64,000 bases of DNA from Curtobacterium pusillum (GCA_002025645.1 CP018783.1:1240001-1304000), one strand, 5' to 3'. Positions 15,995 to 24,348 are shown, numbered from the stretch's first letter. A program made the numbers and translations. The notes: generated from the sequence alone by a model not told the origin.

Positions 15995-16149
15995 GGCGTC
16001 GCACAGGGGAAGCGACGCCCACGCCCACGACGGGTCGCGGGATCCAGCGGGGCACGACGATTCAGGGGGTGCCGTGCCCCGCGCCGGACGCAGATCAGGG
16101 GGCAGCGTCCGGTCGTCGCACCGTCGGGTCCGCAGGGGGGACGGACCCG
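15995..16149 (-). ncRNA. Array of four hairpins with C-rich loops (6C-like sRNA candidate)
   Basis: Read on the minus strand, four consecutive perfect stems carry the same loop core CCCCTG. In order: stem CGGGTCCG/CGGACCCG, loop TCCCCCCTG (16149-16125); stem CCGGACGC/GCGTCCGG, loop with GCCCCCTGATC (16112-16084); stem GCGGGGCAC/GTGCCCCGC, loop with ACCCCCTGAAT (16082-16047); stem GGCGTCGC/GCGACGCC, loop TTCCCCTGT (16019-15995). C-rich loops in paired hairpins define the actinobacterial 6C RNA class, which pairs with G-rich ribosome binding sites. Neither promoter nor boundaries are certain; the opposite strand would show G-rich loops. Confidence 0.45.
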
Positions 16150-16162
16150 TCGGTGCTGGTCC

Positions 16163-16429
16163 TCAAGGGTGTTCGGTGTCCTCTCGGTACCGGTCTGTCT
16201 CGGTCGGTGCGGGCATCGACCGTCGGGCCGCCGCGGGTCGGACCATGGGGAGCAGAGCACTCCCGATGGTCGCCAGCGCACCGACGACGGCGATCAGCCC
16301 GAGCGGGGCTGTGCCGAGGTCGTGCTGTGCGGCCAGGACGAGCGCGACGACCGTCGCGGGTGCAGGGAGGAGCTGGACCGCCCGGAAGTGGTCCTCCTGC
16401 CGGACCCGAGTCGTCATCGCGTTTGCCAT
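16163..16429 (-). CDS. Small membrane protein, unknown
   Basis: 88 residues from the ATG at 16429 (an in-frame ATG at 16486 would add 19). A basic, charged N-terminus (RVRQEDHFRAVQ) precedes two hydrophobic helices (about 22-40 and 44-63); the tail is Arg/Glu-rich. A further hairpin with a G-rich loop on the plus strand (TGTCC/GGACA, 16454-16473) lies just upstream of it. It precedes the C-rich hairpin array on the same strand by 14 bp, so the array may be its 3' untranslated region. No family recognised; coding is plausible, not certain. Confidence 0.45.
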   Translation of the reverse strand: MANAMTTRVRQEDHFRAVQLLPAPATVVALVLAAQHDLGTAPLGLIAVVGALATIGSALLPMVRPAAARRSMPAPTETDRYREDTEHP

Positions 16430-16519
16430 GTGAACACTCTGACGCAGATCCGCTGTCCGCAGAAGGGGGGACACGACCCCACTCATGGAGTAGAACGTCT
16501 AGTACACCCCGAGGCTTGT

Positions 16520-17659
16520 TCAGGCGAGGGATCGCACGGCCGCGACCGACTCCGCTACGGCCGCGACCACGACGGGCACGTCCGCCTCGGTCAGGGTCGC
16601 GTCGAAGGTCAGCCGGAGTGCCGTGCGGGCGACCTCGTCGGACAGCCCGAGCGCCGTGAGCACGTGCGACGCCTCGGTGCTGCCGGCGGCGCAGGCGCTC
16701 CCCGACGACGACACGACGTCGCGCTGCTCCAGTTCGAGCAGCACCGTCTCACCGTTCACGCCGGGGAAGCAGAACGACGCGTGTCCCGGCAGCCGCGCGG
16801 TCCGCGACCCGGTGACGAACGCCCCGGGGGCGGCGGCGACCACCCCGTCGAGCACGGCGTCCCGGGTCGTGGTCGCGGCGTCGACCGCCGCGTCCCGCTG
16901 CGCAGCCACGAGCGCGAAGGCCGTCGCGACGGCCACCGCCCCGGCGACGTCCTCGGTGCCGGACCGTCTCCCCCGCTCCTGGCCGCCGCCGTGCAGGAGC
17001 GGCTCGAGCGGGATGCCCGACCGGATCGCCAGCACGCCGGTGCCCTTCGGTGCCCCGACCTTGTGCCCCGACAGTGACAGGGCGTCGACACCGAGCACGT
17101 CGAGTCCGATCGGCAGCCACGGCGCGGACTGCACCGCGTCGGTGTGGAACCGGGCGCCGACCTCGTGCGCGACCGCGGCGAGCGCCGGGAGGTCCTGCAC
17201 GGTCCCGATCTCGTTGTCGGCGTGCGCGATCGACACGAGCGTGGTGTCGGGTCGGAGGGCTTCCCGCAGGACGTCGGGGGCCACCACGCCGTCGGGGTCG
17301 ACGGGCAGGATCGTCAGGTCGAACCCGTGGAAGCGCTCGAGGTAGCGGCAGCTCTCGAGCACCGCTTCGTGCTCGATCGCACTCGTCACGACGTGCCGGC
17401 CGCGGGGCGCGGCGAGCGCGATGCCCTTCACCGCGGTGTTCGCGCCCTCGGTCCCGCCGGTGGTGAAGACGACCTCGGCCGGTCGGCACCCGAGGACCCG
17501 GGCGACGGCGGTCCGGGCGTCGGCGAGACCCCGGGCAGCCGCGTCGCCGACACCGTGCGTCGACGACGGGTTGCCGAACGTGCCCGTGAGGTACGGCCAC
17601 ATGGCCTCGAGTACCTCGCGGCGCACGGGGGTCGTCGCCGCCCGGTCCAGGTAGAACAC
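16520..17659 (-). CDS. Cysteine desulfurase (NifS/IscS-like) of the NAD operon
   Basis: 379 residues. A PLP enzyme that removes sulfur from cysteine for Fe-S cluster building. Seen: YLDRAATTPVRREV at the start, TGGTEGANTAVKG (about 63-75), HADNEIGTVQD, DALSLSGHKVGAPKGTG (PLP Lys in SGHK), GGGQERGRRSGTEDV, and SSSGSACAAGS with the nucleophilic Cys. A GTG 8 nt after the nadC stop gives this start; no strong Shine-Dalgarno is seen. Last gene of nrtR-nadA-nadB-nadC; it probably supplies sulfur for the [4Fe-4S] cluster of NadA. Confidence 0.9.
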   Translation of the reverse strand: MFYLDRAATTPVRREVLEAMWPYLTGTFGNPSSTHGVGDAAARGLADARTAVARVLGCRPAEVVFTTGGTEGANTAVKGIALAAPRGRHVVTSAIEHEAVLESCRYLERFHGFDLTILPVDPDGVVAPDVLREALRPDTTLVSIAHADNEIGTVQDLPALAAVAHEVGARFHTDAVQSAPWLPIGLDVLGVDALSLSGHKVGAPKGTGVLAIRSGIPLEPLLHGGGQERGRRSGTEDVAGAVAVATAFALVAAQRDAAVDAATTTRDAVLDGVVAAAPGAFVTGSRTARLPGHASFCFPGVNGETVLLELEQRDVVSSSGSACAAGSTEASHVLTALGLSDEVARTALRLTFDATLTEADVPVVVAAVAESVAAVRSLA

Positions 17660-17667
17660 GGGCCCGG

Positions 17668-18555
17668 TCAGACCGCGACGTCGATGTCGAGCCCGAGGTC
17701 GAGGGCCCGGGCGGAGTGCGTCAGGGCCCCGACGGAGATGACGTCCACCCCGGTCGCGGCGATCGCGGCCACCGTGTCGAGCGAGACGCCACCTGATGCT
17801 TCGACGAGCGCACGGCCGTCGACGAGCGCGATGCCCTCGACGAGCATCTCCGGCGTGAAGTTGTCGAGCATGATCGTGTCGACGCCGGCCGAGACCACGG
17901 GTTCGATCTGGTCGAGGCGGTCCACCTCGACCTCCAGGTGCACGGTGTGCCCGAGGCGCTTCCGGGCCGCCACGATGGCGTCGCCGATGGCCGTCCCGCC
18001 CGCCAGGAGCACCGCGAGGTGGTTGTCCTTGGCGAGCACGGCGTCCGACAAGGAGGTCCGGTGGTTGTGCCCACCGCCGCACCGCACCGCGTACCGCTCG
18101 ATCGCTCGGAGCCCCGGGGTCGTCTTCCGGGTGTCGACGATCCGCGCACGCGTGCCCGCGACAGCGGCGACGTAGCTGGCCGTCGCGGTCGCGATGCCGG
18201 ACATCCGCTGCGCCAGGTTCAGCGCGACCCGTTCGGCACGGAGGACGGAGCGTGCCGGACCGCTCACGGTCGCCAGGACGTCCCCGGCGACGAACCGTGT
18301 GCCGTCCGCGACGTGCAGCTCGGTGACGATCGACGGGTCGACGGCGTGCATGACCGCGGCGAAGACCCCGCCGCCGCTCAGCACGCCCCGCTCCCGCGCC
18401 GCGAGGGTCGCCGTCGCGGTCGCCTCGGCGGGGATGAGCGTCTCGCTCGTGACGTCGCCCCACGGCGCGTCCTCCTCCAGCGCGGTCTCGATCACCCGGC
18501 GGAGGGCGTGCGGCGGGATGGTCCCGGGGTCGATCGGTGCGGTGTCGACGGTCAT
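17668..18555 (-). CDS. nadC: Nicotinate-nucleotide pyrophosphorylase (quinolinate phosphoribosyltransferase)
   Basis: 295 residues, normal length. It converts quinolinate and PRPP to nicotinate mononucleotide, the third step of de novo NAD synthesis. Seen: ALEEDAPWGDVTS near residue 26, NLAQRMSGIAT, RIVDTRKTTPGLR, ERYAVRCGGGHNHR and LVEASGGVSLDT, all NadC signatures with the Arg/His/Lys phosphate and quinolinate ligands. The ATG overlaps the nadB stop as ATGA and follows AGGAGGTAC, so the genes are translationally coupled. Confidence 0.95.
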   Translation of the reverse strand: MTVDTAPIDPGTIPPHALRRVIETALEEDAPWGDVTSETLIPAEATATATLAARERGVLSGGGVFAAVMHAVDPSIVTELHVADGTRFVAGDVLATVSGPARSVLRAERVALNLAQRMSGIATATASYVAAVAGTRARIVDTRKTTPGLRAIERYAVRCGGGHNHRTSLSDAVLAKDNHLAVLLAGGTAIGDAIVAARKRLGHTVHLEVEVDRLDQIEPVVSAGVDTIMLDNFTPEMLVEGIALVDGRALVEASGGVSLDTVAAIAATGVDVISVGALTHSARALDLGLDIDVAV

Positions 18556-20171
18556 GCGGGTACCTCCTGCGGGACGGCTGCGTGCTGGGCGACCCACGCG
18601 TACGACGCGGGGGCGGTCGGGTCGGTGTCGGGGTGGTCGGTGCGGGCGTGGGCACCGCGGGACTCGGTGCGGGTCTCGGCGGCGAGCGCGACGATCCGCG
18701 CGAGGTCGAGGAGTGCCCGGTCCTCGTGGTCGCGCACCCCGGCGGGGTCCGCGACGCGCAGGGCGTCGAGTTCGCGGCGTGCGGTCGCGAGTCCGGTCGC
18801 GTCGCGGAGCAGGCCCACACGGTCCGTCATGACGGACTGGACCGCCTGGCGGACGTCCGTGACGTCGGTGTGGCGATCCGCGCCTCCAGGCAGGGTCGGA
18901 CTGGAGGCGCGGATCACGTCGGCCGCACCGCTGACGGTGGTGACGTGGAGACCTGCGTCACCCCGCAGGCGAAGTCGGCCGGGGCGCGTCGCGTCGAGCG
19001 CGTCCGCTGCCCGGACGGCGAAGACGAGCCCCTCGAGGAGCGAGTTCGAGGCGAGCCGGTTCGCACCGTGCACCCCGGTGCAGGCGACCTCGCCGACGGC
19101 GAGCAGACCGGGGAGACTGGTTCGTCCCTCGGCGTCGGTCGCGATGCCACCCATCGAGTAGTGCGCGGCGGGCGAGACGGGCACACCCTCGCGGGTCCAG
19201 TCGAACCCGGCAGCTCGGGTGGCGCGGGTGAGTCCGGGGAAGCGTCGGACCAGGAAGCCGGCGTCGAGACCGGTCGCGTCCAGCAGCACGGGTTCGCCGC
19301 CCTGGTCGCGCACCGCGGCGGCGATCCCGCGTGCCACGACGTCCCGCGGGGCGAGCTCGGCGTCCGGGTGCACGTCGGTCATGAACCGTCGACCACGGAC
19401 GTCCCGGAGCACGGCGCCTTCGCCACGGACGGCCTCGGACACGAGTCCCCCGCCGGGCACCGCGAGGCGGGTCGGGTGGAACTGCACGAACTCGAGGTCC
19501 GCGAGGACCGCTCCGGCGCGCCACGCGGCGGCCATGCCGTCGCCCGTCGCGACGAGCGGGTTCGTCGTCTCGCGGTACAGGTGTCCCGCTCCGCCGGAGG
19601 CGAGCAGGACCGCGTCGGCGTCGAGCCGCCGTGGTTCGCCGAGCAGGTCGAGGACGTCGACCCCGACCACCGCGCCGTCACGGACGACGAGGTCGGTGAG
19701 GCAGGTGCGCTCGAGGATCGTGACGTGGCGCCGGTGCAGCGCGTCGATGAGGGTGCGCTCGATCGCCGCTCCGGTGGCGTCGCCGTCCGCGTGCACCACC
19801 CGCCACCGGCCGTGCGCTGCCTCGCGACCGCGGGCGAGGTCGTCGCCGTACCGGTCGAGGCTCGACGGGTCGGCCGTGCGGTCGAACGGCACGCCGAGCG
19901 ACAGGAGGTCGCGGACGCGTGCCGGTCCGTCCGTGCAGAGCACCTCGACCGCGCGGGCGTCGGCACTGCCGGCCGCAGCGACGTGCGTGTCGGCCTGGTG
20001 GAGCGACGAGGAGTCGTCGGCGCCGAGCGCGACCGCGACGCCGCCCTGGGCGTACGCGGTCGCGCTGTCGGCGAGGGCGCCCTTCGTCACCAGGGTGACG
20101 TCGTGGCGCGCGCTCGCGCGGATCGCTGCTGTCAGCCCGGCGATGCCGGAGCCGACGATGACGACGTGCAC
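18552..20171 (-). CDS. nadB: L-aspartate oxidase
   Basis: 539 residues. It oxidises aspartate to iminoaspartate with FAD. Seen: VIVGSGIAGLTAAIRAS (FAD loop, residues 4-20), the Ser-x-x-AQGGVAVAL segment near residue 40, HADGDATGAAIERTL, and AAHYSMGGIATDAEGRTSLPGLLAVGEVACTGVHGANRLASNSLLEGLVF quoted here only by its parts AAHYSMGGI and GANRLASNSLLEG. The C-terminal helical region is present. Oddity: codons for IRASSPTLPGGADR (18875-18915) are a perfect 15-bp palindrome of the dispersed repeat family. Starts 12 bp after nadA. Confidence 0.94.
   Translation of the reverse strand: MHVVIVGSGIAGLTAAIRASARHDVTLVTKGALADSATAYAQGGVAVALGADDSSSLHQADTHVAAAGSADARAVEVLCTDGPARVRDLLSLGVPFDRTADPSSLDRYGDDLARGREAAHGRWRVVHADGDATGAAIERTLIDALHRRHVTILERTCLTDLVVRDGAVVGVDVLDLLGEPRRLDADAVLLASGGAGHLYRETTNPLVATGDGMAAAWRAGAVLADLEFVQFHPTRLAVPGGGLVSEAVRGEGAVLRDVRGRRFMTDVHPDAELAPRDVVARGIAAAVRDQGGEPVLLDATGLDAGFLVRRFPGLTRATRAAGFDWTREGVPVSPAAHYSMGGIATDAEGRTSLPGLLAVGEVACTGVHGANRLASNSLLEGLVFAVRAADALDATRPGRLRLRGDAGLHVTTVSGAADVIRASSPTLPGGADRHTDVTDVRQAVQSVMTDRVGLLRDATGLATARRELDALRVADPAGVRDHEDRALLDLARIVALAAETRTESRGAHARTDHPDTDPTAPASYAWVAQHAAVPQEVPA
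18875..18915. repeat. Palindromic CCTCCAG repeat inside nadB
   Basis: GATCCGCGCCTCCAG (18875-18889) and CTGGAGGCGCGGATC (18901-18915) pair perfectly over 15 bp around an 11-nt loop. Elsewhere in the window the same sequence serves as an intergenic terminator. Here it is translated, in frame, in a variable linker near the start of the C-terminal domain. Confidence 0.75.
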
Positions 20172-20183
20172 GGTCGCTCCGTC

Positions 20184-21455
20184 TCAGTCTCTCGGCTTCG
20201 CGGCGAGCATGCGCTCGAGGGCGACCTTGGCGTCGGCCTGGACGTCGGCGGGGACGACGATCTCGTTGAGGACCTCGCCGTCGACCAGGGCCTCGAGCAC
20301 CCACGCCAGGTACCCCGGGTGGATCCGGTACATCGTCGAGCAGGGGCACACCACGGGGTCGAGGCAGAAGATCGTGTGCTGCGGGTACTCGGCCGCGAGC
20401 CGGTTCACCATGTTGATCTCGGTGCCGATCGCGAACGTCGTCGGTTCGGTCGCCGCGGCCACCGTCTTCCGGATGAGGTCCGTGCTGCCCGCCGCGTCCG
20501 CCGCGTCGACCACGGCCATCGGGCACTCGGGGTGGACGATCACCTGGACGCCGGGGTGGTCCCGCCGGGCCTGCTCGATCTGGTCGACCGTGAAGCGGCG
20601 GTGCACCGAGCAGAAGCCGTGCCAGAGGATCACCTTCGCGTCCTGCAGGGCCTGCGCGTCGTTGCCCCCCAGGGCCTTCCGCGGGTTCCACATCGGCATC
20701 AGGTCCGAGCTGATCCCCATGGCCTTGGCGGTGTTCCGCCCGAGGTGCTGGTCCGGGAAGAACAGGACGCGCTGCCCACGCTCGAAGGCCCACTCGAGGA
20801 CGGTCGCCGCGTTCGACGACGTGCAGACGATGCCGCCGTTGCGTCCGCAGAACGCCTTGAGGTCGGCCGCGGAGTTCATGTAGGTGACGGGGATGACCGG
20901 GACGCGGCCGTCGGCGTCCGGCTCGGTGCCGTAGACCGCGGTCAGTTCGGCCCAGGCAGCCTCGACGCTGTCGATGTCGGCCATGTCCGCCATCGAGCAC
21001 CCGGCGGCGAGGTTCGGCAGGATGACGCGCTGGTCGTCCCGGGCGAGGATGTCGGCCGTCTCCGCCATGAAGTGCACGCCGCAGAACACGATCGCCTCGG
21101 CGTCGGGCTTCGTCAGCGCCGCGTTGGCGAGCTGGAAGGAGTCACCGAGGAAGTCCGCGTGCCGCACGACCTCGTCCCGCTGGTAGAAGTGCCCGAGGAC
21201 CACGACGCGGTCGCCCAGGGTCGCCTTCGCCCGCTCGATGCGCTCGTGGAGTTCGTCCACCGGCGCGTTCTTGTACTCGTCCGGGATCACGCCCTGTCGC
21301 GGCGCTGAGGTCGGGATGACGTCGGACATCGACGAGCCGGGGCCGTAGCCGGGACGGGCGTCGAAGTCCCAGGTCGGCATGGCGAGGTCGGGCGTGCAGG
21401 TGCTGCCGGCGGCCTGGCCGTTGGAGATGAGTTCGATGGTCGTTGCGATGGACAC
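20184..21455 (-). CDS. nadA: Quinolinate synthase A
   Basis: 423 residues, the long bacterial type. It condenses iminoaspartate with DHAP to quinolinate using a [4Fe-4S] cluster. Seen: VVVLGHFYQRDEVVRHADFLGDS (HFYQ), IVFCGVHFMAETADIL, LPNLAAGCSMADM, FFPDQHLGRN, VHPECPMAVVDAAD and VCPCSTMYRI; Cys in FCGVHF or AAGCSMAD, HPEC and VCPC regions are the cluster candidates. The start is a GTG at 21455 with AGGAAC upstream, overlapping the nrtR stop region. A roughly 65-residue N-terminal extension precedes the core. Confidence 0.95.
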   Translation of the reverse strand: MSIATTIELISNGQAAGSTCTPDLAMPTWDFDARPGYGPGSSMSDVIPTSAPRQGVIPDEYKNAPVDELHERIERAKATLGDRVVVLGHFYQRDEVVRHADFLGDSFQLANAALTKPDAEAIVFCGVHFMAETADILARDDQRVILPNLAAGCSMADMADIDSVEAAWAELTAVYGTEPDADGRVPVIPVTYMNSAADLKAFCGRNGGIVCTSSNAATVLEWAFERGQRVLFFPDQHLGRNTAKAMGISSDLMPMWNPRKALGGNDAQALQDAKVILWHGFCSVHRRFTVDQIEQARRDHPGVQVIVHPECPMAVVDAADAAGSTDLIRKTVAAATEPTTFAIGTEINMVNRLAAEYPQHTIFCLDPVVCPCSTMYRIHPGYLAWVLEALVDGEVLNEIVVPADVQADAKVALERMLAAKPRD

Positions 21456-21465
21456 TGCGGTGTTC

Positions 21466-22182
21466 CTATCGGTTCTGCGGTCGTGTGCCCTGCTGCAGCG
21501 GGCCGTTGTCCGCGTAGGCCAGGTCGGGGTTCGAGCGGTACAGCCGGGCCGGACGGTGCCGGTCCCCGCTCGTGGTCTCGTCGGTCGGCAGGATCGCGTC
21601 GGTCTTCTCGACCTGCCGCCGGAAGTTCGCCGGGTCGAGCGCACGCCCGAGCACCGCCTCGTACACCCCGCGGAGCTCGGCGAGGGTGAACCGGTCCCCC
21701 AGGAACGCCTGGGCGATCCGGGAGTACGACATCTTGTTGCGCAGTCGCCAGAGGGCGTACTCGACGATGCGGTCGTGATCGAACGCGAGCGGCGGGTGCT
21801 CGTCCGCCAGGAACCAGCGCACGTTCCAGTCGTCGGGCACCGAGCTCGCCTCGTCCGGGTGCACCAGCGCCCAGTACACGATCGACACGACCCGGCTCGG
21901 GGACCGTTCGACGTCGCCGAAGGCGTAGAGCTGCTCGAGGTACCGCGGCTGGACGTTCGTCGTCTCGCGGAGGCGTGCGGCGGCGGAGTCCTCGAGCCCC
22001 TCGTCCGGCTGCACCCACCCGCCCGGCAGCGCCCAGGACCCCTCGAACGGTTCGGCGACCCGGCGGACGAGCGGCATCCAGAGCGCGGGCGCCCCGGTGT
22101 CGGGGTGCGGGCGCAGCGCCACGATCACGGTCGAGACCGCGACGCGGATGCGGGGTTCGGTGGGTTCGCTGGTTTGTGTCAT
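21466..22182 (-). CDS. nrtR: NrtR-type regulator: Nudix domain fused to winged helix
   Basis: 238 residues. Residues 1-140 are a Nudix domain; its box (GGWVQPDEGLEDSAAARLRE, then TTN) lacks the catalytic EExG end, as in NrtR proteins that bind ADP-ribose without cleaving it. Residues 150-225 form the NrtR winged helix (ALWRLRNKMSYSRIAQAFLGDRFTLAELR, quoted by its ends; FRRQVEKTDAI). It heads the NAD operon, so it should repress nadABC when NAD products are abundant. The ATG at 22182 is chosen; upstream codons cross the promoter. An ADP-ribose hydrolase role is less likely. Confidence 0.85.
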   Translation of the reverse strand: MTQTSEPTEPRIRVAVSTVIVALRPHPDTGAPALWMPLVRRVAEPFEGSWALPGGWVQPDEGLEDSAAARLRETTNVQPRYLEQLYAFGDVERSPSRVVSIVYWALVHPDEASSVPDDWNVRWFLADEHPPLAFDHDRIVEYALWRLRNKMSYSRIAQAFLGDRFTLAELRGVYEAVLGRALDPANFRRQVEKTDAILPTDETTSGDRHRPARLYRSNPDLAYADNGPLQQGTRPQNR

Positions 22183-22193
22183 CTTGACTCGAA

Positions 22194-22216
22194 GTGTTCG
22201 GGTTGCAATGACACTA
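22194..22216. promoter_or_regulatory. Candidate NrtR operator and promoter of the NAD operon
   Basis: On the minus strand TAGTGT (22216-22211) fits a -10 box about 9 nt before the likely transcript start, with TTCCGT 17 bp upstream as a weak -35. AGTGT and ACACT form an inverted repeat with 13 bp between, covering the start region, a plausible autoregulatory operator. The match to known NrtR sites was not tested. Confidence 0.35.
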
Positions 22217-22286
22217 TCACCGGGTTTCACGAGACGGAAACAGCGACGAAAACTCCTGGTCGGGCCGCGCGCCTACATTGAGCCGC

Positions 22287-22568
22287 ATGACAACGGTGAC
22301 GAGGATGCACGCCGTCGTGTCGGGGACGGTCCAGGGGGTCGGTTTCCGGTACTGGACCGCGAGGAAGGCCGACGGACTGGAACTCGCCGGGTACGCGCGG
22401 AACCTGTTCGACGGGACGGTCGAGGTCGAAGCGGAGGGACCGGCCCCGGCGGTCGACGCGCTGATGGCCTTCATCCGGACCGGACCGCCCTCGGCGACCG
22501 TGACGGACGTGGCGTGCCGGCCGGTCGTGCCGCACGGTGACGTCGACGGGTTCGCGATCCTGCACTGA
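22287..22568 (+). CDS. Acylphosphatase
   Basis: 93 residues, normal length. It hydrolyses the acyl-phosphate bond. Seen: GTVQGVGFRYWTARKADGL with the catalytic Arg of GFRYW, and GYARNLFDGTVEVEAEG with the catalytic Asn of ARN. TACATT ends 7 nt before the ATG and there is no Shine-Dalgarno, which favours this start over the TTG nine bases upstream. Divergent from nrtR. Confidence 0.92.
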   Translation: MTTVTRMHAVVSGTVQGVGFRYWTARKADGLELAGYARNLFDGTVEVEAEGPAPAVDALMAFIRTGPPSATVTDVACRPVVPHGDVDGFAILH

Positions 22569-22698
22569 CGGCGCTCGGTCGATGCCCCGATGCGGATGTC
22601 GGTGCGAAGCGGAATAATCGAATCCACTCAGGCGGTTGCCCTGTCTGCGCGTTCTGCGCCACCTCGTTCCACCAGTCGTGATCCACCAGGAGCCCCGC

Positions 22699-24177
22699 AT
22701 GTCCCAGGCCGTCGATTCCGCACCCCGCACCGGGAGCGTCGCACAGCCCTCCCCCGGCGAGACCCGGCTCGTGATCGGGCTGCTCCTCGTCTCGGCGTTC
22801 GTGGTCATCCTCAACGAGACGATCATGGGCGTCGCCCTGCCCCGACTGATGGACGACCTCGACATCAGCGCGGCGACCGGTCAGTGGCTGACGACCGGCT
22901 TCCTCCTCACCATGGCGGTCGTGATCCCGATCACCGGGTTCCTGCTGCAGCGGTTCAACACCCGCCCGGTGTTCGTCTGGGCGATGAGCCTGTTCTCCGC
23001 CGGCACGCTCATCGCACTGCTCGCGCCCGGGTTCACGATGCTGCTGCTCGGCCGGATCGTGCAGGCGAGCGGGACGGCGATCATGATGCCGCTGCTCATG
23101 ACGACGGTGCTCACGCTCGTCGAGCCGGCCCACCGCGGCCGCGTGATGGGCAACATCTCGATCGTCATCTCCGTCGCCCCGGCGATCGGTCCGACGATCT
23201 CGGGCCTGATCCTCAACGCGTTCTCGTGGCGCTGGCTGTTCGGGTTCGTCCTGCCGATCGCCCTGGCCGCACTGATCCTCGGCATGGTGAAGGTCGCGAA
23301 CGTCTCGACCCCGCGCAAGGCACCGCTCGACGTGCTGTCGGTGATCCTGTCGGCCTTCGCGTTCGGCGGGATCGTCTACGGGCTGTCGAGCATCGGCGAG
23401 ATCGCGACCACCGGCCCCGTCGTGCCGATCACCGCCCTGGTCGTCGGCGTCGTCGCCCTCGCGGTGTTCGTCCTCCGCCAGACCCGGTTGCAGCGCAGCG
23501 ACAGCGCCCTGCTCGACCTGCGCACCTTCCAGACGAAGGGCTTCACGATCCCGATCGTCGCGATGGCGCTGAGCTTTATGGCGATGTTCGGCACGCTCAT
23601 CCTGCTGCCGATCTACCTCGAGCGCGTGCTCGGGCTCGAGGTACTGCAGGTCGGGCTGCTCCTGCTCCCCGGCGGGCTGCTGATGGGACTGCTCTCCCCC
23701 GTCGTCGGCCGGATCTACGACCGTCGTGGCCCGCGCGTCCTGCTCATCCCCGGCTCGATCATCGTCAGCGCCGTGCTCTGGGCGCTGTCCACGGTCGGCG
23801 TCGACACGAGCGTGTGGTTCGTCCTCGGTGCGCACGTCGTGCTGAGCATCGGGCTCGCCCTGACCTTCACCCCGCTGTTCACGGCGGCGCTCGGCGGGCT
23901 GCCCCCGAAGCTCTACTCGCACGGCAGCGCGGTCCTCGGCACGGCGCAGCAGCTCGCCGGGGCCGCGGGGACCGCCCTGTTCGTGACGCTCCTGACCATC
24001 GGTGCGTCGACGGCGGTGGCCGGCAGCGGGGCGGACGGCCTCGCGGCTGCGACTGCATCGGGCGTGAAGACGGCGTTCCTCGTCGGCGCGGTCATCTCGC
24101 TGTTCGGCATCGTGACGTCGGCGATGGTCCGGCGCCCGGCGACGCCCGAGGGCGCGTCGGCACCGTCGATGCACTGA
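22699..24177 (+). CDS. MFS multidrug exporter, DHA2 type
   Basis: 492 residues, about 14 hydrophobic helices. The ATG follows AGGAG by 7 nt. Seen: ILNETIMGVALPRLMDDL and WLTTGFLLTMAVVIPITGFL (helices 1-2), ISVAPAIGPTISGLI (motif C region), FSWRWLFGFVLP, and GRIYDRRGPR in the middle loop; this is the LmrB/EmrB pattern. Probably exports a toxic compound by proton antiport. No regulator adjoins it, and the substrate is unknown. Confidence 0.87.
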   Translation: MSQAVDSAPRTGSVAQPSPGETRLVIGLLLVSAFVVILNETIMGVALPRLMDDLDISAATGQWLTTGFLLTMAVVIPITGFLLQRFNTRPVFVWAMSLFSAGTLIALLAPGFTMLLLGRIVQASGTAIMMPLLMTTVLTLVEPAHRGRVMGNISIVISVAPAIGPTISGLILNAFSWRWLFGFVLPIALAALILGMVKVANVSTPRKAPLDVLSVILSAFAFGGIVYGLSSIGEIATTGPVVPITALVVGVVALAVFVLRQTRLQRSDSALLDLRTFQTKGFTIPIVAMALSFMAMFGTLILLPIYLERVLGLEVLQVGLLLLPGGLLMGLLSPVVGRIYDRRGPRVLLIPGSIIVSAVLWALSTVGVDTSVWFVLGAHVVLSIGLALTFTPLFTAALGGLPPKLYSHGSAVLGTAQQLAGAAGTALFVTLLTIGASTAVAGSGADGLAAATASGVKTAFLVGAVISLFGIVTSAMVRRPATPEGASAPSMH

Positions 24178-24203
24178 CCCGCGCTCGGCATCGCCCGCGC
24201 TCC

Positions 24204-24267
24204 CGGTTCGCGCCCGCTCCGGTTCGCGGCCCCTTCGGTTCGCGCCCGCTCCGTTTCGCGCCCCCTT
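24204..24267. repeat. Four 16-bp tandem repeats
   Basis: Units alternate as A-B-A-B': CGGTTCGCGCCCGCTC, CGGTTCGCGGCCCCTT, CGGTTCGCGCCCGCTC, CGTTTCGCGCCCCCTT, so the true period is 32 bp. They lie between the MFS stop and its terminator hairpin. No coding potential was seen. Confidence 0.7.
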
Positions 24268-24269
24268 CC

Positions 24270-24305
24270 GCACATCGCGCCCCGTTCCTCCGGGGCGCGA
24301 TGTGC
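24270..24305 (+). terminator. Hairpin terminator of the MFS gene
   Basis: GCACATCGCGCCCC and GGGGCGCGATGTGC form a perfect 14-bp stem with an 8-nt loop. It lies 92 bp after the MFS stop and just after the tandem repeats. No U-tract. Confidence 0.6.
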
Positions 24306-24348
24306 ATCCGGGGGCGCGATCCGAGCGGCGCGTGGCATCGTGGGCGGC

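Noticed and set aside
24178-24348. CRISPR-like array
   Set aside because: Units are 16 bp in direct contact, without unique spacers, and no cas gene is present.
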